Shown here: in pieces, positions 26,582 through 39,639 of the stretch
How the letters are laid out: every line of letters starts with the position of its first letter
Numbering within the stretch: position 1 is the stretch's first letter
Assembly: GCF_029223255.1 (NCBI RefSeq)
Contig: NZ_JARHUC010000004.1
Coordinates: forward strand, 186,001 to 250,000
From: Albimonas marina
Lineage (GTDB): Bacteria > Pseudomonadota > Alphaproteobacteria > Rhodobacterales > Rhodobacteraceae
Reading direction: 5' to 3'
DNA: 64,000 bases
Notes under the pieces: model-generated
The model's input: the letters and a program-made list of their open reading frames with translations, nothing else
The model's database searches: none
What the model was told of the DNA's origin: nothing
Made by a program: the position numbers and the translations under genes

Positions 26582-28132
26582 ATGACGACATTCAAGGCCG
26601 GTCTGAGAGGGGGCGCCGTCGCCGTCGCCCTCGCCGCCGGGGCCGCCGCGCAGGCGGCGGACCTGGTGTGGGCGCGCTACGGCGACGCGGATTCGCTCGA
26701 TCCGCATCGCGCCACCTCGACGCTGTCGATGCAGGTCTGGGACCAGATCTACGACACGCTGCTCGCCTTCGACATGGACGGAAACCCCGGCCCGAACATG
26801 GCCGAGAGCTGGCAGGTCTCGGACGACGGGCTGACCTACACGTTCAAGCTGGCCGAGGGCATAAAGTGCCATGACGGCAGCGACTTCACGGCCGAGGACG
26901 TGAAGTTCACCATCGACCGCGCCTTCGGCGAAACCCCCTCTCTGACCAAGACCTCCTGGGGGCCGATCACCGAGGTCGCGGTCGTCGATCCGCTGACCTT
27001 CACGGTCGCCATGTCCTCCAAGTTCGGGGCCTTCATCCCGTTCCTGGCCGACAGCTTCTCCTCGATGGTCTGCGACACCAACACGGCGGAGACCTTCGGC
27101 TCCTCCACCGCCATCGGCACGGGCCCGTTCAAGCTGGTGGAGTGGGTGAAAGGCGACCAGGTCACGCTGGAGAAGAACCCCGACTTCGTGAACCGCGGCG
27201 ATCCGGTCGAGAATCCCGGCGCGCCCTACATCGACCGGCTGATCATCCGCACCGTGCCCGAGCCGCAGACCCGTCTCGCCGCCCTGACCACCGGCGAGGT
27301 CCACATCGCCGAGCCGCCCTTCGACGACGTGCCCGCGATCAAGGAGAAGGGCGAGCTCGACATCGTGGTGGCCGAGAACACCGGCCAGGACGTGTTCTGG
27401 GAGTTCACCACCTCCCGCCCGCCGTTCGACGACATCCGCGCCCGCCAGGCCGTCGCCTACGCCACCGACCCGCAGATGGCGATCGAGATCATCTACGGCG
27501 ACCTGACCAACCGCGAATGGTGCCCGGTCGCGCGCGGCGTCTTCGGCAACGACCAGGACTTCTGCGAGCAGCACGGCTATCCCTACGACCCCGACAAGGC
27601 CAAGGCCCTGCTCGAGGAGATGGGCTACGGGCCGTCCAACCCGCTCGAGACCACGATGTTCGTGTGGACCGGCGGCAACCGGCACAAGCTGGCCGAGATC
27701 TTCCAGGCCCAGCTCGCCCAGGTGGGCATCAAGGCCGGGATCGAGATCATGGACATCGGCACCATGAACGCCCGGGTGAAGGCGCAGAACGAGGACACGA
27801 CCTCTGACGAGCCCGGCACCTTCGACATGATGACCTGGTCCTGGTACGACCCCGACATCCTCTACCAGCTGTGGCATTCGCCCGGCGCCTACTCGGGCTT
27901 CCAGACGCCGGAGCTCGACGCGATGCTGGAGGAGACCCGCACCACCATCGAGCCCGAGGCCCGGCTGGAGAAGGTGCAGGCGGTCATCAAGTACCTGATG
28001 GAGAACGCGGTTCACATCGGCCTCTATTCGCCGGGGTGGGAGTGGGTCTTCGCCGTGCGGCCCGAGGTGTCGGGCTTCAAGGTGGGGCCGTTCCTCCACC
28101 CGATCTTCACCGACGTGAAGATCGACGGCTGA
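26582..28132 (+). CDS. Periplasmic peptide-type solute-binding protein (family 5)
   Basis: Binding protein of 516 residues for the second dipeptide-type transporter. A signal peptide (MTTFKAGLRGGAVAVALAAG, cleaved after AQA) precedes DLVWARYGDADSLDPHRAT, and SBP_bac_5 landmarks such as ESWQVSDDGLTYTFKL and GTGPFKLVEW follow. The ATG at 26582 has GGAGGGATCC immediately before it. It heads an operon with permeases, a double ATPase, a protein of unknown function, a D-aminoacylase and an M20 amidohydrolase, so its ligand is probably an N-acylated or D-configured amino acid or small peptide. Confidence 0.92.
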   Translation: MTTFKAGLRGGAVAVALAAGAAAQAADLVWARYGDADSLDPHRATSTLSMQVWDQIYDTLLAFDMDGNPGPNMAESWQVSDDGLTYTFKLAEGIKCHDGSDFTAEDVKFTIDRAFGETPSLTKTSWGPITEVAVVDPLTFTVAMSSKFGAFIPFLADSFSSMVCDTNTAETFGSSTAIGTGPFKLVEWVKGDQVTLEKNPDFVNRGDPVENPGAPYIDRLIIRTVPEPQTRLAALTTGEVHIAEPPFDDVPAIKEKGELDIVVAENTGQDVFWEFTTSRPPFDDIRARQAVAYATDPQMAIEIIYGDLTNREWCPVARGVFGNDQDFCEQHGYPYDPDKAKALLEEMGYGPSNPLETTMFVWTGGNRHKLAEIFQAQLAQVGIKAGIEIMDIGTMNARVKAQNEDTTSDEPGTFDMMTWSWYDPDILYQLWHSPGAYSGFQTPELDAMLEETRTTIEPEARLEKVQAVIKYLMENAVHIGLYSPGWEWVFAVRPEVSGFKVGPFLHPIFTDVKIDG

Positions 28133-28279
28133 CGGCGCCGCCGTCCGGGGCCCGGCACGGCCCCGGACGGATCGCGCGCGGGGGGCCTTGCGCCCTTCGC
28201 CGCGGCCGGCGCGCGACGGTCGCCGCGCGCCGGCCGCTCCCCCTCCTCCGTCCCGGCGCCGCCACGGGAGGCTCCCCCG

Positions 28280-29200
28280 ATGACCCGCTTCATCGCCCAG
28301 CGCCTGCTGGCAGCCCTGGTCACCATCTGGATCGCCACCATCGCGGTGACGCTGCTGGTCCACGTGGTCCCCGGCGACCCGGTGCGCATCATGTACGGCA
28401 GCTTCCAGACCACGCCCGAGGAGCTGGAGGCGATCCGCGTGCGCCTCGGCCTCGATCAGCCGATCTGGATCCAGTACGCGAAATACCTCGGCCGGGTGCT
28501 TCAGGGCGATCTCGGCCGCTCCATCGTCGGCGACCAGCCGGTGCTCGACATCCTGCTGGTGCGCTTCCCGATGACGCTCGCGCTGGCGCTCTCCAGCCTC
28601 GCCATCGCCGTCGCGGTGGGGATGAGCCTGGGGTTCCTCGCCGCCTACAAGCGCGGCACCTGGGTGGACGCGGGCGCGATGATCCTGGCGATCGTCGGCG
28701 TCTCGATGCCCCATTTCTGGCTGGGCCTGCTGCTGCTGTTCCTCTTCGCGCTGACCCTGCAATGGCTGCCGGTGGCGGGGGGCGACTGGCAGAGCCTGAT
28801 CCTGCCCGCGTTGACGCTGGGTCTCGCCAACGCCGCGGTGCTGGCGCGCATGACCCGCTCGGCGATGATCGACATCTTCGACCAGGACTTCGTGCGCACC
28901 GCCCGGGCCAAGGGCCTGCCGCAGACGCTGGTCCTCTACCGCCATGCGCTTCGCTCCGGCCTCGTGCCCATCGTCGCCATGCTGGGCCTGCAGTTCGCCT
29001 ACCTGATGGGCGGCGCCATCGTGGTCGAGAACGTCTTCGCCTGGAACGGCGTCGGGCGGCTCGCCATCGAGGCCGTCTTCGCCCGCGACTACCCCCTGAT
29101 CCAGGGCTTCATCCTGTTCTTCGCGACCGTCGTGGCGCTGGCCTCCGTCGTCGTCGACGTCGCCTACGCCTTCCTCGACCCCCGCATCCGGTATTCCTGA
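28280..29200 (+). CDS. Dipeptide-type ABC transporter permease, DppB type
   Basis: Inner-membrane permease of 306 residues. The first helix (FIAQRLLAALVTIWIATIAV), the VVPGDPVRIMYG segment and the C-terminal coupling region (RTARAKGLPQTLVLYRHALRSG) mark it as DppB/GsiC type. GGGAGG lies before the ATG at 28280. Its stop overlaps the start of the next permease gene (ATGA). Confidence 0.93.
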   Translation: MTRFIAQRLLAALVTIWIATIAVTLLVHVVPGDPVRIMYGSFQTTPEELEAIRVRLGLDQPIWIQYAKYLGRVLQGDLGRSIVGDQPVLDILLVRFPMTLALALSSLAIAVAVGMSLGFLAAYKRGTWVDAGAMILAIVGVSMPHFWLGLLLLFLFALTLQWLPVAGGDWQSLILPALTLGLANAAVLARMTRSAMIDIFDQDFVRTARAKGLPQTLVLYRHALRSGLVPIVAMLGLQFAYLMGGAIVVENVFAWNGVGRLAIEAVFARDYPLIQGFILFFATVVALASVVVDVAYAFLDPRIRYS

Positions 29201-30104
29201 TGACGACCGAGACCCTCGACCCCCACAGCGGAGAGGACGACGCCCCCGTCGCCGCCTCCGCCCGCCCCGGTCAGCGCAGCTTCCTCCGTGCGCTGCTGCG
29301 GTCCCCCTCCGGCCTGATCGGCATCGCGATCGTGGCGCTGCTGGTGGTCTGCGCCCTGACCGCGCCGATCATCGCCCCGCACGATCCCCTGCGCATGGCC
29401 GCGGGGCCCAGGCTTCAGCCCCCCACCTGGGACTACTGGATGGGTACCGACGACTTCGGCCGCGACGTGCTGAGCCGCATCCTCTACGGCGCCCAGCTCA
29501 CCCTCCAGATCGGCGTCATCGCGGTGGGCATCTCGCTGACCTCCGGGCTGCTGCTGGGGCTGGTGGCGGGCTATTCCTCCGGCTGGACCGAGCGGATCCT
29601 GATGCGCCTGGTGGACGTGCTGTTCTCCTTCACCGAGATCGTCATCGCGCTCGCCTGTCTCGCCATCTTCGGCGTCGGCCTGACCAACGCCATGATCGCC
29701 ATCGGCATCGCCTCGATCCCCTTCTACGCCCGCGTCACGCACTCCGTCGTGCTGGTCGAGAAGGGCAAGCCCTACTTCGAGGCCGCCACCGCCGCCGGCG
29801 CCGGGCACCTGCGGTTGATCTTCGTGCACCTGCTGCCCAACGTCGTGCCCACCCTGATCGTGGTCGGCACGCTGGGCGTCTCGACCGCCGTGCTCGCCGC
29901 CGCGGGGCTCAGCTTCCTCGGCCTCGGCGCCCAGCCGCCGGAGCCGGAGTGGGGCTTCATGCTTTCTGCATCGCGCGATCTGATCTCCCGCGCGCCGTGG
30001 ATGATGATCTTCCCGGGCCTCGCCATCGCCATCACCGTGCTCGGCTTCAACCTGCTGGGCGACGGCGTGCGCGAGGCGCTGGACCCCCGCCAGAGGCAGC
30101 GCTG

Positions 30105-30105
<1 letters not shown>
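29200..30105 (+). CDS. Dipeptide-type ABC transporter permease, DppC type
   Basis: Inner-membrane permease of 301 residues. After a hydrophilic leader of about 35 residues comes the first helix (LIGIAIVALLVVCALTAPII), the OppC-type WMGTDDFGRDVLSR segment and the BPD_transp_1 domain ending in LLGDGVREALDPRQ. The ATG at 29200 overlaps the stop of the DppB-type gene and its own stop overlaps the start of the ATPase gene, so three genes are translationally coupled. Confidence 0.92.
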
Positions 30106-31835
<1,730 letters not shown>

Positions 31836-31863
31836 GACCAACGACGACGGGAGGCCGGGGGGC

Positions 31864-32796
31864 ATGACCATCGGGATCGCGGCCTCGGGGCCCAGGGCGG
31901 GCCTCGCGGTCTATCGCGGCCTGCGGGCGGTGGAGACGGTCGGCCGCGGCGCCATCGGCGGCTTCGTCAGCCTGGTCGCCATCGCGCAGGACGGGACGCT
32001 GGCCCAGGCCTGCACCCAGCGCGGCGGCGCGCTGGCGCTGTTCGACGGCGCCGACCCGCCGCCCCGGATCGCCGAGGCCCGCCTCGCCGGCCTGATGTCC
32101 TCCGGCCCCGACCGTCCCGAGCCGCTGATCCAGTTCACCCCCGCCGACCCCGCCGTCGGCATCGTCACCGGCCACCGCCTGCCCAACATGCCCGGCCCCT
32201 CGGGCGAGGCCCCCAACCTCCACGCCCTGCGCCTGCTCGCCGCCGGCGCCAGCCCGGAGGAGGCGGTCCTGCGCGCCCTCGAAGCCGCGCCCGAGGCCGA
32301 CGCCGGCCTGATCGCCATGGACCTCGCGGGCCGCATCGCGCTGGGCGACGCGCCGCCGGTGCTGGCCCGCGACGACCGCGGCCGCGCCTTCGTCGAGGAT
32401 CCCGAGTCCGGCCTGCGCGTCGCCGTCCTGCACAACACCATCTTCCCCGTCGGCGGCCTCGCCGGCCTCGCCGCCGGCGCCGCCGTCGACGCCTCCCTCC
32501 CCGGCGACGCCGCGCCAGAGTCCTTCCTCCTGATCGGCCTCACCGTCCAGCCGGGCGAGCGTCACGCCGCCCATATCGCCCCCGACGGCGCCGTCACCGT
32601 CACCGCCCCCGGCCCCGAATGGCTGGCCGGGGAATGGGAGGGCTCGGTCCTGCGCCGCAACGATCCGGTCTTCCAGGAGGGCCGCGCGGTGGGTCGCGTG
32701 ACGCGGGAGGTCTATGCCATCCTCCGCTCCGGCCGCGTCATCGGCGGGCGCGGCGGCGAGACCGTGGGATGGCGCCGAACCGGAGACCGCGCATGA
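31864..32796 (+). CDS. Protein of unknown function in D-aminoacylase operon
   Basis: A 310-residue protein that I do not recognise with certainty. It has no signal peptide or membrane helix, is rich in alanine and glycine, and begins MTIGIAASGPRAGLAVYRGL; a hydrophobic core segment (GAIGGFVSLVAIAQDG) and a repeated internal layout recall proteins of the Ntn-hydrolase or DUF1028-like kind, but I would not assign it. GGGAGG lies 9 bases before the ATG. It starts 28 bases after the double ATPase and overlaps the D-aminoacylase gene by four bases, so it is surely part of this pathway, perhaps as a hydrolase, racemase or accessory factor. Confidence 0.75.
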   Translation: MTIGIAASGPRAGLAVYRGLRAVETVGRGAIGGFVSLVAIAQDGTLAQACTQRGGALALFDGADPPPRIAEARLAGLMSSGPDRPEPLIQFTPADPAVGIVTGHRLPNMPGPSGEAPNLHALRLLAAGASPEEAVLRALEAAPEADAGLIAMDLAGRIALGDAPPVLARDDRGRAFVEDPESGLRVAVLHNTIFPVGGLAGLAAGAAVDASLPGDAAPESFLLIGLTVQPGERHAAHIAPDGAVTVTAPGPEWLAGEWEGSVLRRNDPVFQEGRAVGRVTREVYAILRSGRVIGGRGGETVGWRRTGDRA

Positions 32797-34226
32797 GCCT
32801 TCTGATCCGCAACGCCCTCGTCTACGACGGCTCCGGCGCCGCCCCCATGAAGGCCGACGTGGCCGTCGAGGGGGGCGCCATCGTCGGCGTGGGCCCCGAC
32901 CTGCCCGTGCGGGCGGACGAGGTTCGCGACGCGGGCGGCCTGGCCCTCGCCCCCGGCTTCATCGACGTGCACACCCACGACGACGCCGTGGCGCTGGAGG
33001 CGGACGGCCTGCACCCCAAGCTCAGCCAGGGCGTCACCACCGTCGTCACCGGCAATTGCGGGATTTCGCTGGCGCCCTCGCCCATGGCCGGCCGCGAGGC
33101 GCCCCCGCCGCCCCTCGACCTGATCGGCGAGGCCGCCGCCTACCGCTTCCCCCGCTTCGTCGACTTCCTCGACGCCCTGCGGGCCTTCACGCCGGGCTGC
33201 AACGTGGTCCCCCTCGTCGGCCACCACGTCCTGCGCGCGCGGGCCATGGCCGACCTCGCCCGCCCCGCCGCCGATCACGAGATCGAGGCGATGCGCGCCG
33301 ACCTCGCCGAGGCGCTGGCCGCAGGCGCCGCCGGCCTCTCCACCGGCCTCGCCTACCCGCCCGCCAGGCACGCCACCACCGATGAGATCGCGGCGCTGGC
33401 CGCCGACGTCGCCGCCGCCGGCCGGATCTGGACCACCCACATGCGCGACGAGCGGCTGGGCGTGGTCTCCTCGGTCGCCGAGACGCTGGACGTCGCCCGC
33501 CGCTCCGGCGTGCGCACCCTGATCTCGCACCACAAGTGCTGCGGGGAGGCGGCCTTCGGCCTCTCGGCCACCACGCTCGCGATGATCGAGACGGCGCGGA
33601 AGACGATGCCCATAGACCTCGACCTCTACCCCTACACCGCCTCCTCCACCGTGCTGATCGAGACCTTCGCCCGCGACAGCCGCAAGGTCACCGTCTCCTG
33701 GTCCGACCCGCACCCGGAGATGGCGGGCCGCGATCTGGCCGAGATCTGCGCCGAGTGGGGCGTGGACCAGAACGAGGCCATCGGCCGCCTGCGCCCCGGC
33801 GGGGCGATCTATCACCAGATGGACGACGGCGACCTGGAGCGGATCCTCGCCTACCCGCCCACGCTCGTCGGCTCCGACGGCCTGCCGCGGGACAAGCGCC
33901 CCCACCCCCGCCTGTGGGGCGCCTTCCCGCGGGTGCTGGGCCACTACGCGCGCGACAAGGGGGTGATCTCGCTCCAGACCGCCATCGCCAAGATGACCGG
34001 CCAGACCGCGAAGACCCTGCACCTGGCGGACCGCGGCCGCATCGCGCCGGGCTGCAAGGCGGACCTGGTCCTCTTCGACCCCGCCGCCATCCACGACGCC
34101 GCCGACTACGACCACCCCGTCCGCCCCGCCGAGGGCATCGCCGGGGTCTGGGTCAACGGCGTGCTCGCCTGGGCCGAGGGCGCCCCGACCGACGCCCCGC
34201 GCGCGGGCCAGGTGCTGGCCGCATGA
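32793..34226 (+). CDS. N-acyl-D-amino-acid deacylase (D-aminoacylase)
   Basis: Zinc-dependent amidohydrolase of 477 residues that frees D-amino acids from N-acyl forms; relatives also act on D-hydantoins. Catalytic landmarks are all visible: GFIDVHTH (metal histidines), GNCGIS with the metal-bridging cysteine near residue 90, HMRDE, SHHK and SDGLPRDKRPHPRLWG with the catalytic aspartate. The ATG overlaps the stop of the preceding gene and its stop overlaps the next start. The transporter upstream and the M20 hydrolase downstream support a role in uptake and breakdown of N-blocked amino acids. Confidence 0.9.
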   Translation: MSLLIRNALVYDGSGAAPMKADVAVEGGAIVGVGPDLPVRADEVRDAGGLALAPGFIDVHTHDDAVALEADGLHPKLSQGVTTVVTGNCGISLAPSPMAGREAPPPPLDLIGEAAAYRFPRFVDFLDALRAFTPGCNVVPLVGHHVLRARAMADLARPAADHEIEAMRADLAEALAAGAAGLSTGLAYPPARHATTDEIAALAADVAAAGRIWTTHMRDERLGVVSSVAETLDVARRSGVRTLISHHKCCGEAAFGLSATTLAMIETARKTMPIDLDLYPYTASSTVLIETFARDSRKVTVSWSDPHPEMAGRDLAEICAEWGVDQNEAIGRLRPGGAIYHQMDDGDLERILAYPPTLVGSDGLPRDKRPHPRLWGAFPRVLGHYARDKGVISLQTAIAKMTGQTAKTLHLADRGRIAPGCKADLVLFDPAAIHDAADYDHPVRPAEGIAGVWVNGVLAWAEGAPTDAPRAGQVLAA

Positions 34227-35455
34227 GCCGCCCCGCCATCGACCTCGCGCGCCTGCGCGCCGACGTCGAGGCGGTCAACGACCTCGGCCGCGTCCCCGGC
34301 CGCCCGGGCGTCAACCGCCCCTCCTTCTCGCCCGAGGACATGGCCGGCCGCCGCTGGCTGATCGGGCGCATGGAGGCCGCGGGACTGGACGCCCGCATGG
34401 ACCCCGTCGGCAACGTCTTTGGGCGCTGGTCGGCGGGGCAGGGGGCGGCGGTGCTCGTCGGCTCCCACCTCGACACGGTCCCGGATGGAGGCCCCTTCGA
34501 CGGCACGCTCGGCGTCTGCGCGGCATTGGAGGCGGTTCGGGCGATGCGGGACGCGGGTATTACGCCCGCCCGCCCCGTCGAGGTCGTCTGCACCGCCGAC
34601 GAGGAGGGCCGCTTCGGCGGCATGCTCGGCTCCCAGGCGATCTGCGGCGAGGTCGGGCCCGAGTGGATCGCGCAGGCCCGCGACGAGACCGGCCGCCCCC
34701 TGCGCCAGGCGCTCGCCGAGGCGGGCCTGCCCCCCTCCGGCGAGGGCGCCGCGCGGGACCTTTCGGACATCGCCTGCTTCCTCGAACTCCACGTCGAACA
34801 GGGCCCGGTGCTGGAGCGCACGGGCGACCAGATCGGCGTGGCCGAGGCCGTGACCGGCGTCTTCAACTGGACCGTGACCCTGACGGGCGAGGCCAACCAC
34901 TCCGGCACGACCCCCATGGACATGCGCCGCGACGCCTTCCGCGGCATGGCCGACTTCGGCGCCGCGATCCCCGCGATCCTGTCGCGCGCCGGCGGCCCCG
35001 ACGCGCGCCTCACGGTGGGGCAGGTGGCGCTGCTGCCCGGCTTCCCCCACTCCGTCGCCGGCGAGGCCCGCTTCTCGATCATCGGCCGGGACGCGGAGGA
35101 GCCCTGGATGCAGGCCCTCGCCCAGGCCTGCGAGGCGGAGATCGCCCGCGCCGCCGACGCCCACGGCCTCGGCGTGCAGATCGACCGGCAGAGCTGGCTG
35201 CCCCCGACCCGCCTGAACGATGCATTGGTCGAGCGGCTGACGGACCTCTCCGCCCGAGCCGGCTTCCGCACCCGCCGCATGCCCTCGGGCGCCGGCCACG
35301 ACGCGCAGACCTTCGCGCGGCACGTGCCGGCGGGGCTGATCTTCGTCCCCTCGGTGCGCGGGATCAGCCACGCGCCGGAGGAATGGACCGAGTGGCCCGA
35401 CATCGCCCGCGGCGCGCAGCTGCTGGCCGAGGCGACGGCGGCGCTGGCCTCCTGA
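34223..35455 (+). CDS. M20-family amidohydrolase (N-carbamoylase/allantoate amidohydrolase type)
   Basis: Zinc hydrolase of 410 residues of the hydantoinase/carbamoylase group. Metal ligands are seen in GSHLDTVPDGGPFDG (His and Asp), ADEEGRFGG (Glu pair), LELHVEQGP (His) and GISHAPEEW (His), and the dimerisation domain carries GEANHSGTTPMDMRRD. Enzymes of this group cut N-carbamoyl-L-amino acids, allantoate, ureidoglycine or N-acyl compounds. It is the last gene of the operon and overlaps the D-aminoacylase gene by four bases. Confidence 0.9.
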   Translation: MSRPAIDLARLRADVEAVNDLGRVPGRPGVNRPSFSPEDMAGRRWLIGRMEAAGLDARMDPVGNVFGRWSAGQGAAVLVGSHLDTVPDGGPFDGTLGVCAALEAVRAMRDAGITPARPVEVVCTADEEGRFGGMLGSQAICGEVGPEWIAQARDETGRPLRQALAEAGLPPSGEGAARDLSDIACFLELHVEQGPVLERTGDQIGVAEAVTGVFNWTVTLTGEANHSGTTPMDMRRDAFRGMADFGAAIPAILSRAGGPDARLTVGQVALLPGFPHSVAGEARFSIIGRDAEEPWMQALAQACEAEIARAADAHGLGVQIDRQSWLPPTRLNDALVERLTDLSARAGFRTRRMPSGAGHDAQTFARHVPAGLIFVPSVRGISHAPEEWTEWPDIARGAQLLAEATAALAS

Positions 35456-35485
35456 GGCTTCCGCCGCCGTCCGGGTTGGCCGCGC

Positions 35486-35914
35486 CTACTCGGGCACGCT
35501 CTCCCCGCTGCCGCCCATCTCGGCGGGGAAATCCTTCATCTTCGGCAGCCCGTCCTTCATTGGCAGCACCGTCTCGGCGTAGTTCACGTGGATCATCGGC
35601 GCGAAGGCGAGGCCCGGGATCGTGGCCGCGTAGACGTCCATCAGCCCCCAGTGCGGATGCAGGGTCATCAGGTGGCCGCCGCACTTCGTGCACCAGCGCC
35701 GGTCGCTGCGCTCGGTCTTGGCGTAGCTGCCGACGTGCTCGGCGCCGCGGACCACGCGCACGTTCGCTTCCTTGAACAGGGTGAAGGCGTTCACCGGCCC
35801 CGCCGACCACGACCGGCACGAGGCGCAGTGACAGTAGCCCATCGCTTCGGGCGCGCCCGAAGCCTCGATCTCGACCGCTCCGCAGAAACAGGCGCCCTTG
35901 TATGTTTCGGTCAT
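35486..35914 (-). CDS. GFA/CENP-V family zinc-binding protein
   Basis: Small cytoplasmic protein of 142 residues with the cysteine pattern of the glutathione-dependent formaldehyde-activating (GFA) family: CFCG, CHCASC and CTKCGGH ligate zinc. The ATG at 35914 is preceded by GGGAGGGATCGCC; a longer open frame extends upstream without support. Many family members do not act on formaldehyde, so the true activity is unknown. It is convergent with the M20 gene and stands alone. Confidence 0.85.
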   Translation of the reverse strand: MTETYKGACFCGAVEIEASGAPEAMGYCHCASCRSWSAGPVNAFTLFKEANVRVVRGAEHVGSYAKTERSDRRWCTKCGGHLMTLHPHWGLMDVYAATIPGLAFAPMIHVNYAETVLPMKDGLPKMKDFPAEMGGSGESVPE

Positions 35915-36051
35915 GGCGATCCCTCCCGACGCAGGCGCGGCCGCCAGGACGGCGGTCGCCGCCGCGCGGCGCGAACCTAGCATGGGGCGCCGCGCGCCCG
36001 CACGGAATTCCCGCTGCGTAAACAATTCGCTCCCGTCGCCGGAAACGCGAA

Positions 36052-36078
36052 GACCGCGCCGGGGGCGCCGGCGCGGTC
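36052..36078 (-). terminator. Terminator after katG
   Basis: An 11-bp GC stem (36052-36062 with 36068-36078) with loop GGGCG lies 57 bases beyond the katG stop; read on the minus strand it is followed by TTCGCGTTTCC, a moderately T-rich tail. Confidence 0.65.
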
Positions 36079-36134
36079 TCGAGGCGGTCGGGGCGTGGTC
36101 CGGCCCCCGCGCAGGGCGGGGGCCGGTCCGCGGA

Positions 36135-38315
<2,181 letters not shown>

Positions 38316-38481
38316 TCAGGCTTGCCGCCCGCGGAAGGGCCGCGGCGGCGTCGTATGGGCGCGGGGTCCGCGCGGCCGCTCCGGCGCCCCGGTCGATCCG
38401 GGGGGGCCGGCGCCAGGAGGGCCGCCGCGAATCCGCGCGCGATCCGTGGGGACGCTTCTAGCACTTTTTAGAATTAGTAAA

Positions 38482-38519
38482 ATTGCGAATTTTCAATCGC
38501 CGTGATAGGTTTCGTTTAT
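38482..38519. promoter_or_regulatory. Candidate OxyR site overlapping the oxyR start
   Basis: In an AT-rich patch four quarter-sites follow each other: ATTG (38482-38485), CAAT (38494-38497), ATAG (38505-38508) and TTAT (38516-38519), with spacings of 8, 7 and 7. The known OxyR consensus is ATAG-N7-CTAT-N7-ATAG-N7-CTAT. A LysR-type T-N11-A core also falls here. The last quarter overlaps the oxyR ATG at 38518, consistent with self-repression. Confidence 0.5.
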
Positions 38520-39426
38520 GGCAAACGTCACCCTCCGGCAGCTGCGGTATTTCGAGGCGCTCGCCCGCCTGCGCCACTTCGGCCGCGCGGCCGAGGCCTG
38601 CGCCATCTCCCAGCCGGCGCTGTCGGTGCAGATGAAGGATCTCGAGTCCCTCCTCGGCGCGCCGCTGGTCGAACGCGGCCCCCGCGAGGTGCGCCTGACC
38701 CGGCTGGGCGAGGCGCTCGCCCCCCGCGCGCGGGAGGTGCTGCGCGCGGTCGAGGAGATTGAGGACCTGGCCCGCGCCTCGCTGCGCCCCTTCGCCGGGC
38801 GGCTGGGCATCGGGGTGATCCCCACCGTCGCCCCCTACCTGCTGCCGGCGCTGATGAAGGACCTGGCCGAGACCTGGCCCGAGCTCGACCTGCGCCCGCG
38901 GGAGACGGTGACCGCGACCCTGGTGCGCGACCTGCTCGACGGGCGCCTCGACGCCGCGGTGGTGGCGCTGCCGATCTCCGAGCCCGCGCTGGTCGAGACG
39001 CCGCTGTTCGCGGAGGAGTTCGTCCTCGTCCGCCCGCTCGCCGACGCCGACCGCCCGGTCCCCAGCGCCGAGTCCCTGCGCGAGATGCGCCTGCTGCTGC
39101 TCGAGGAAGGGCATTGCTTCCGCGACCAGGCGCTGGATTTCTGCGGCCTGGGCGCCGCGCCGCCGCGGGACCTGATGGAGGGGAGCACGCTGGCCACCCT
39201 GGTGCAGATGGTCGCCGTGGGCATCGGCGTGACGCTGATCCCCGAGATGGCCGTGCCGGTCGAGACCGCCTCGGCCCCCGTCTCCCTCGCCCGCCTCACG
39301 CCGCCCCGGCCCATGCGGACCATCGGCATGGTCTGGCGACGCAGCTCCCCGCTCGCCGACCAGCTCGCGATCATCGCCCAGCGCGTGCGCGACGTGGCCC
39401 AGGCCGCGGCGCCCGGGCCGGGCTGA
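38518..39426 (+). CDS. oxyR: Peroxide-sensing LysR regulator OxyR
   Basis: LysR-type regulator of 302 residues. The N-terminal winged helix (about 3-62, LRQLRYFEALARLRHFGRAA) is followed by the substrate-binding fold; the redox pair is visible as Cys200 in EGHCFRDQ and Cys209 in LDFCG, matching E. coli Cys199 and Cys208 that form the activating disulfide. This, with divergent katG, makes the call firm. No strong ribosome-binding site is seen before the ATG; the upstream bases instead contain the putative OxyR site. Confidence 0.94.
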   Translation: MANVTLRQLRYFEALARLRHFGRAAEACAISQPALSVQMKDLESLLGAPLVERGPREVRLTRLGEALAPRAREVLRAVEEIEDLARASLRPFAGRLGIGVIPTVAPYLLPALMKDLAETWPELDLRPRETVTATLVRDLLDGRLDAAVVALPISEPALVETPLFAEEFVLVRPLADADRPVPSAESLREMRLLLLEEGHCFRDQALDFCGLGAAPPRDLMEGSTLATLVQMVAVGIGVTLIPEMAVPVETASAPVSLARLTPPRPMRTIGMVWRRSSPLADQLAIIAQRVRDVAQAAAPGPG

Positions 39427-39639
39427 GCGGGTCGGGCTGAGCGGGGGCGGGGCCGCGCGCCTCTCCCCTCGCCGCTCTCTCGTCCCCGGCCGGCCGGGCC
39501 CGGCCCCTCCCGCCCTCCCGAAACCTGTCGGCCGGCAGGGACTGGCCGCGGCGCCGATCAGCGCATAGGAAAGAGGGCGAGCAGACCTCCGCCGCGCCTG
39601 CGCGGGCGGGCGCGGACCCACGACGAGAAGAGAGACGGG

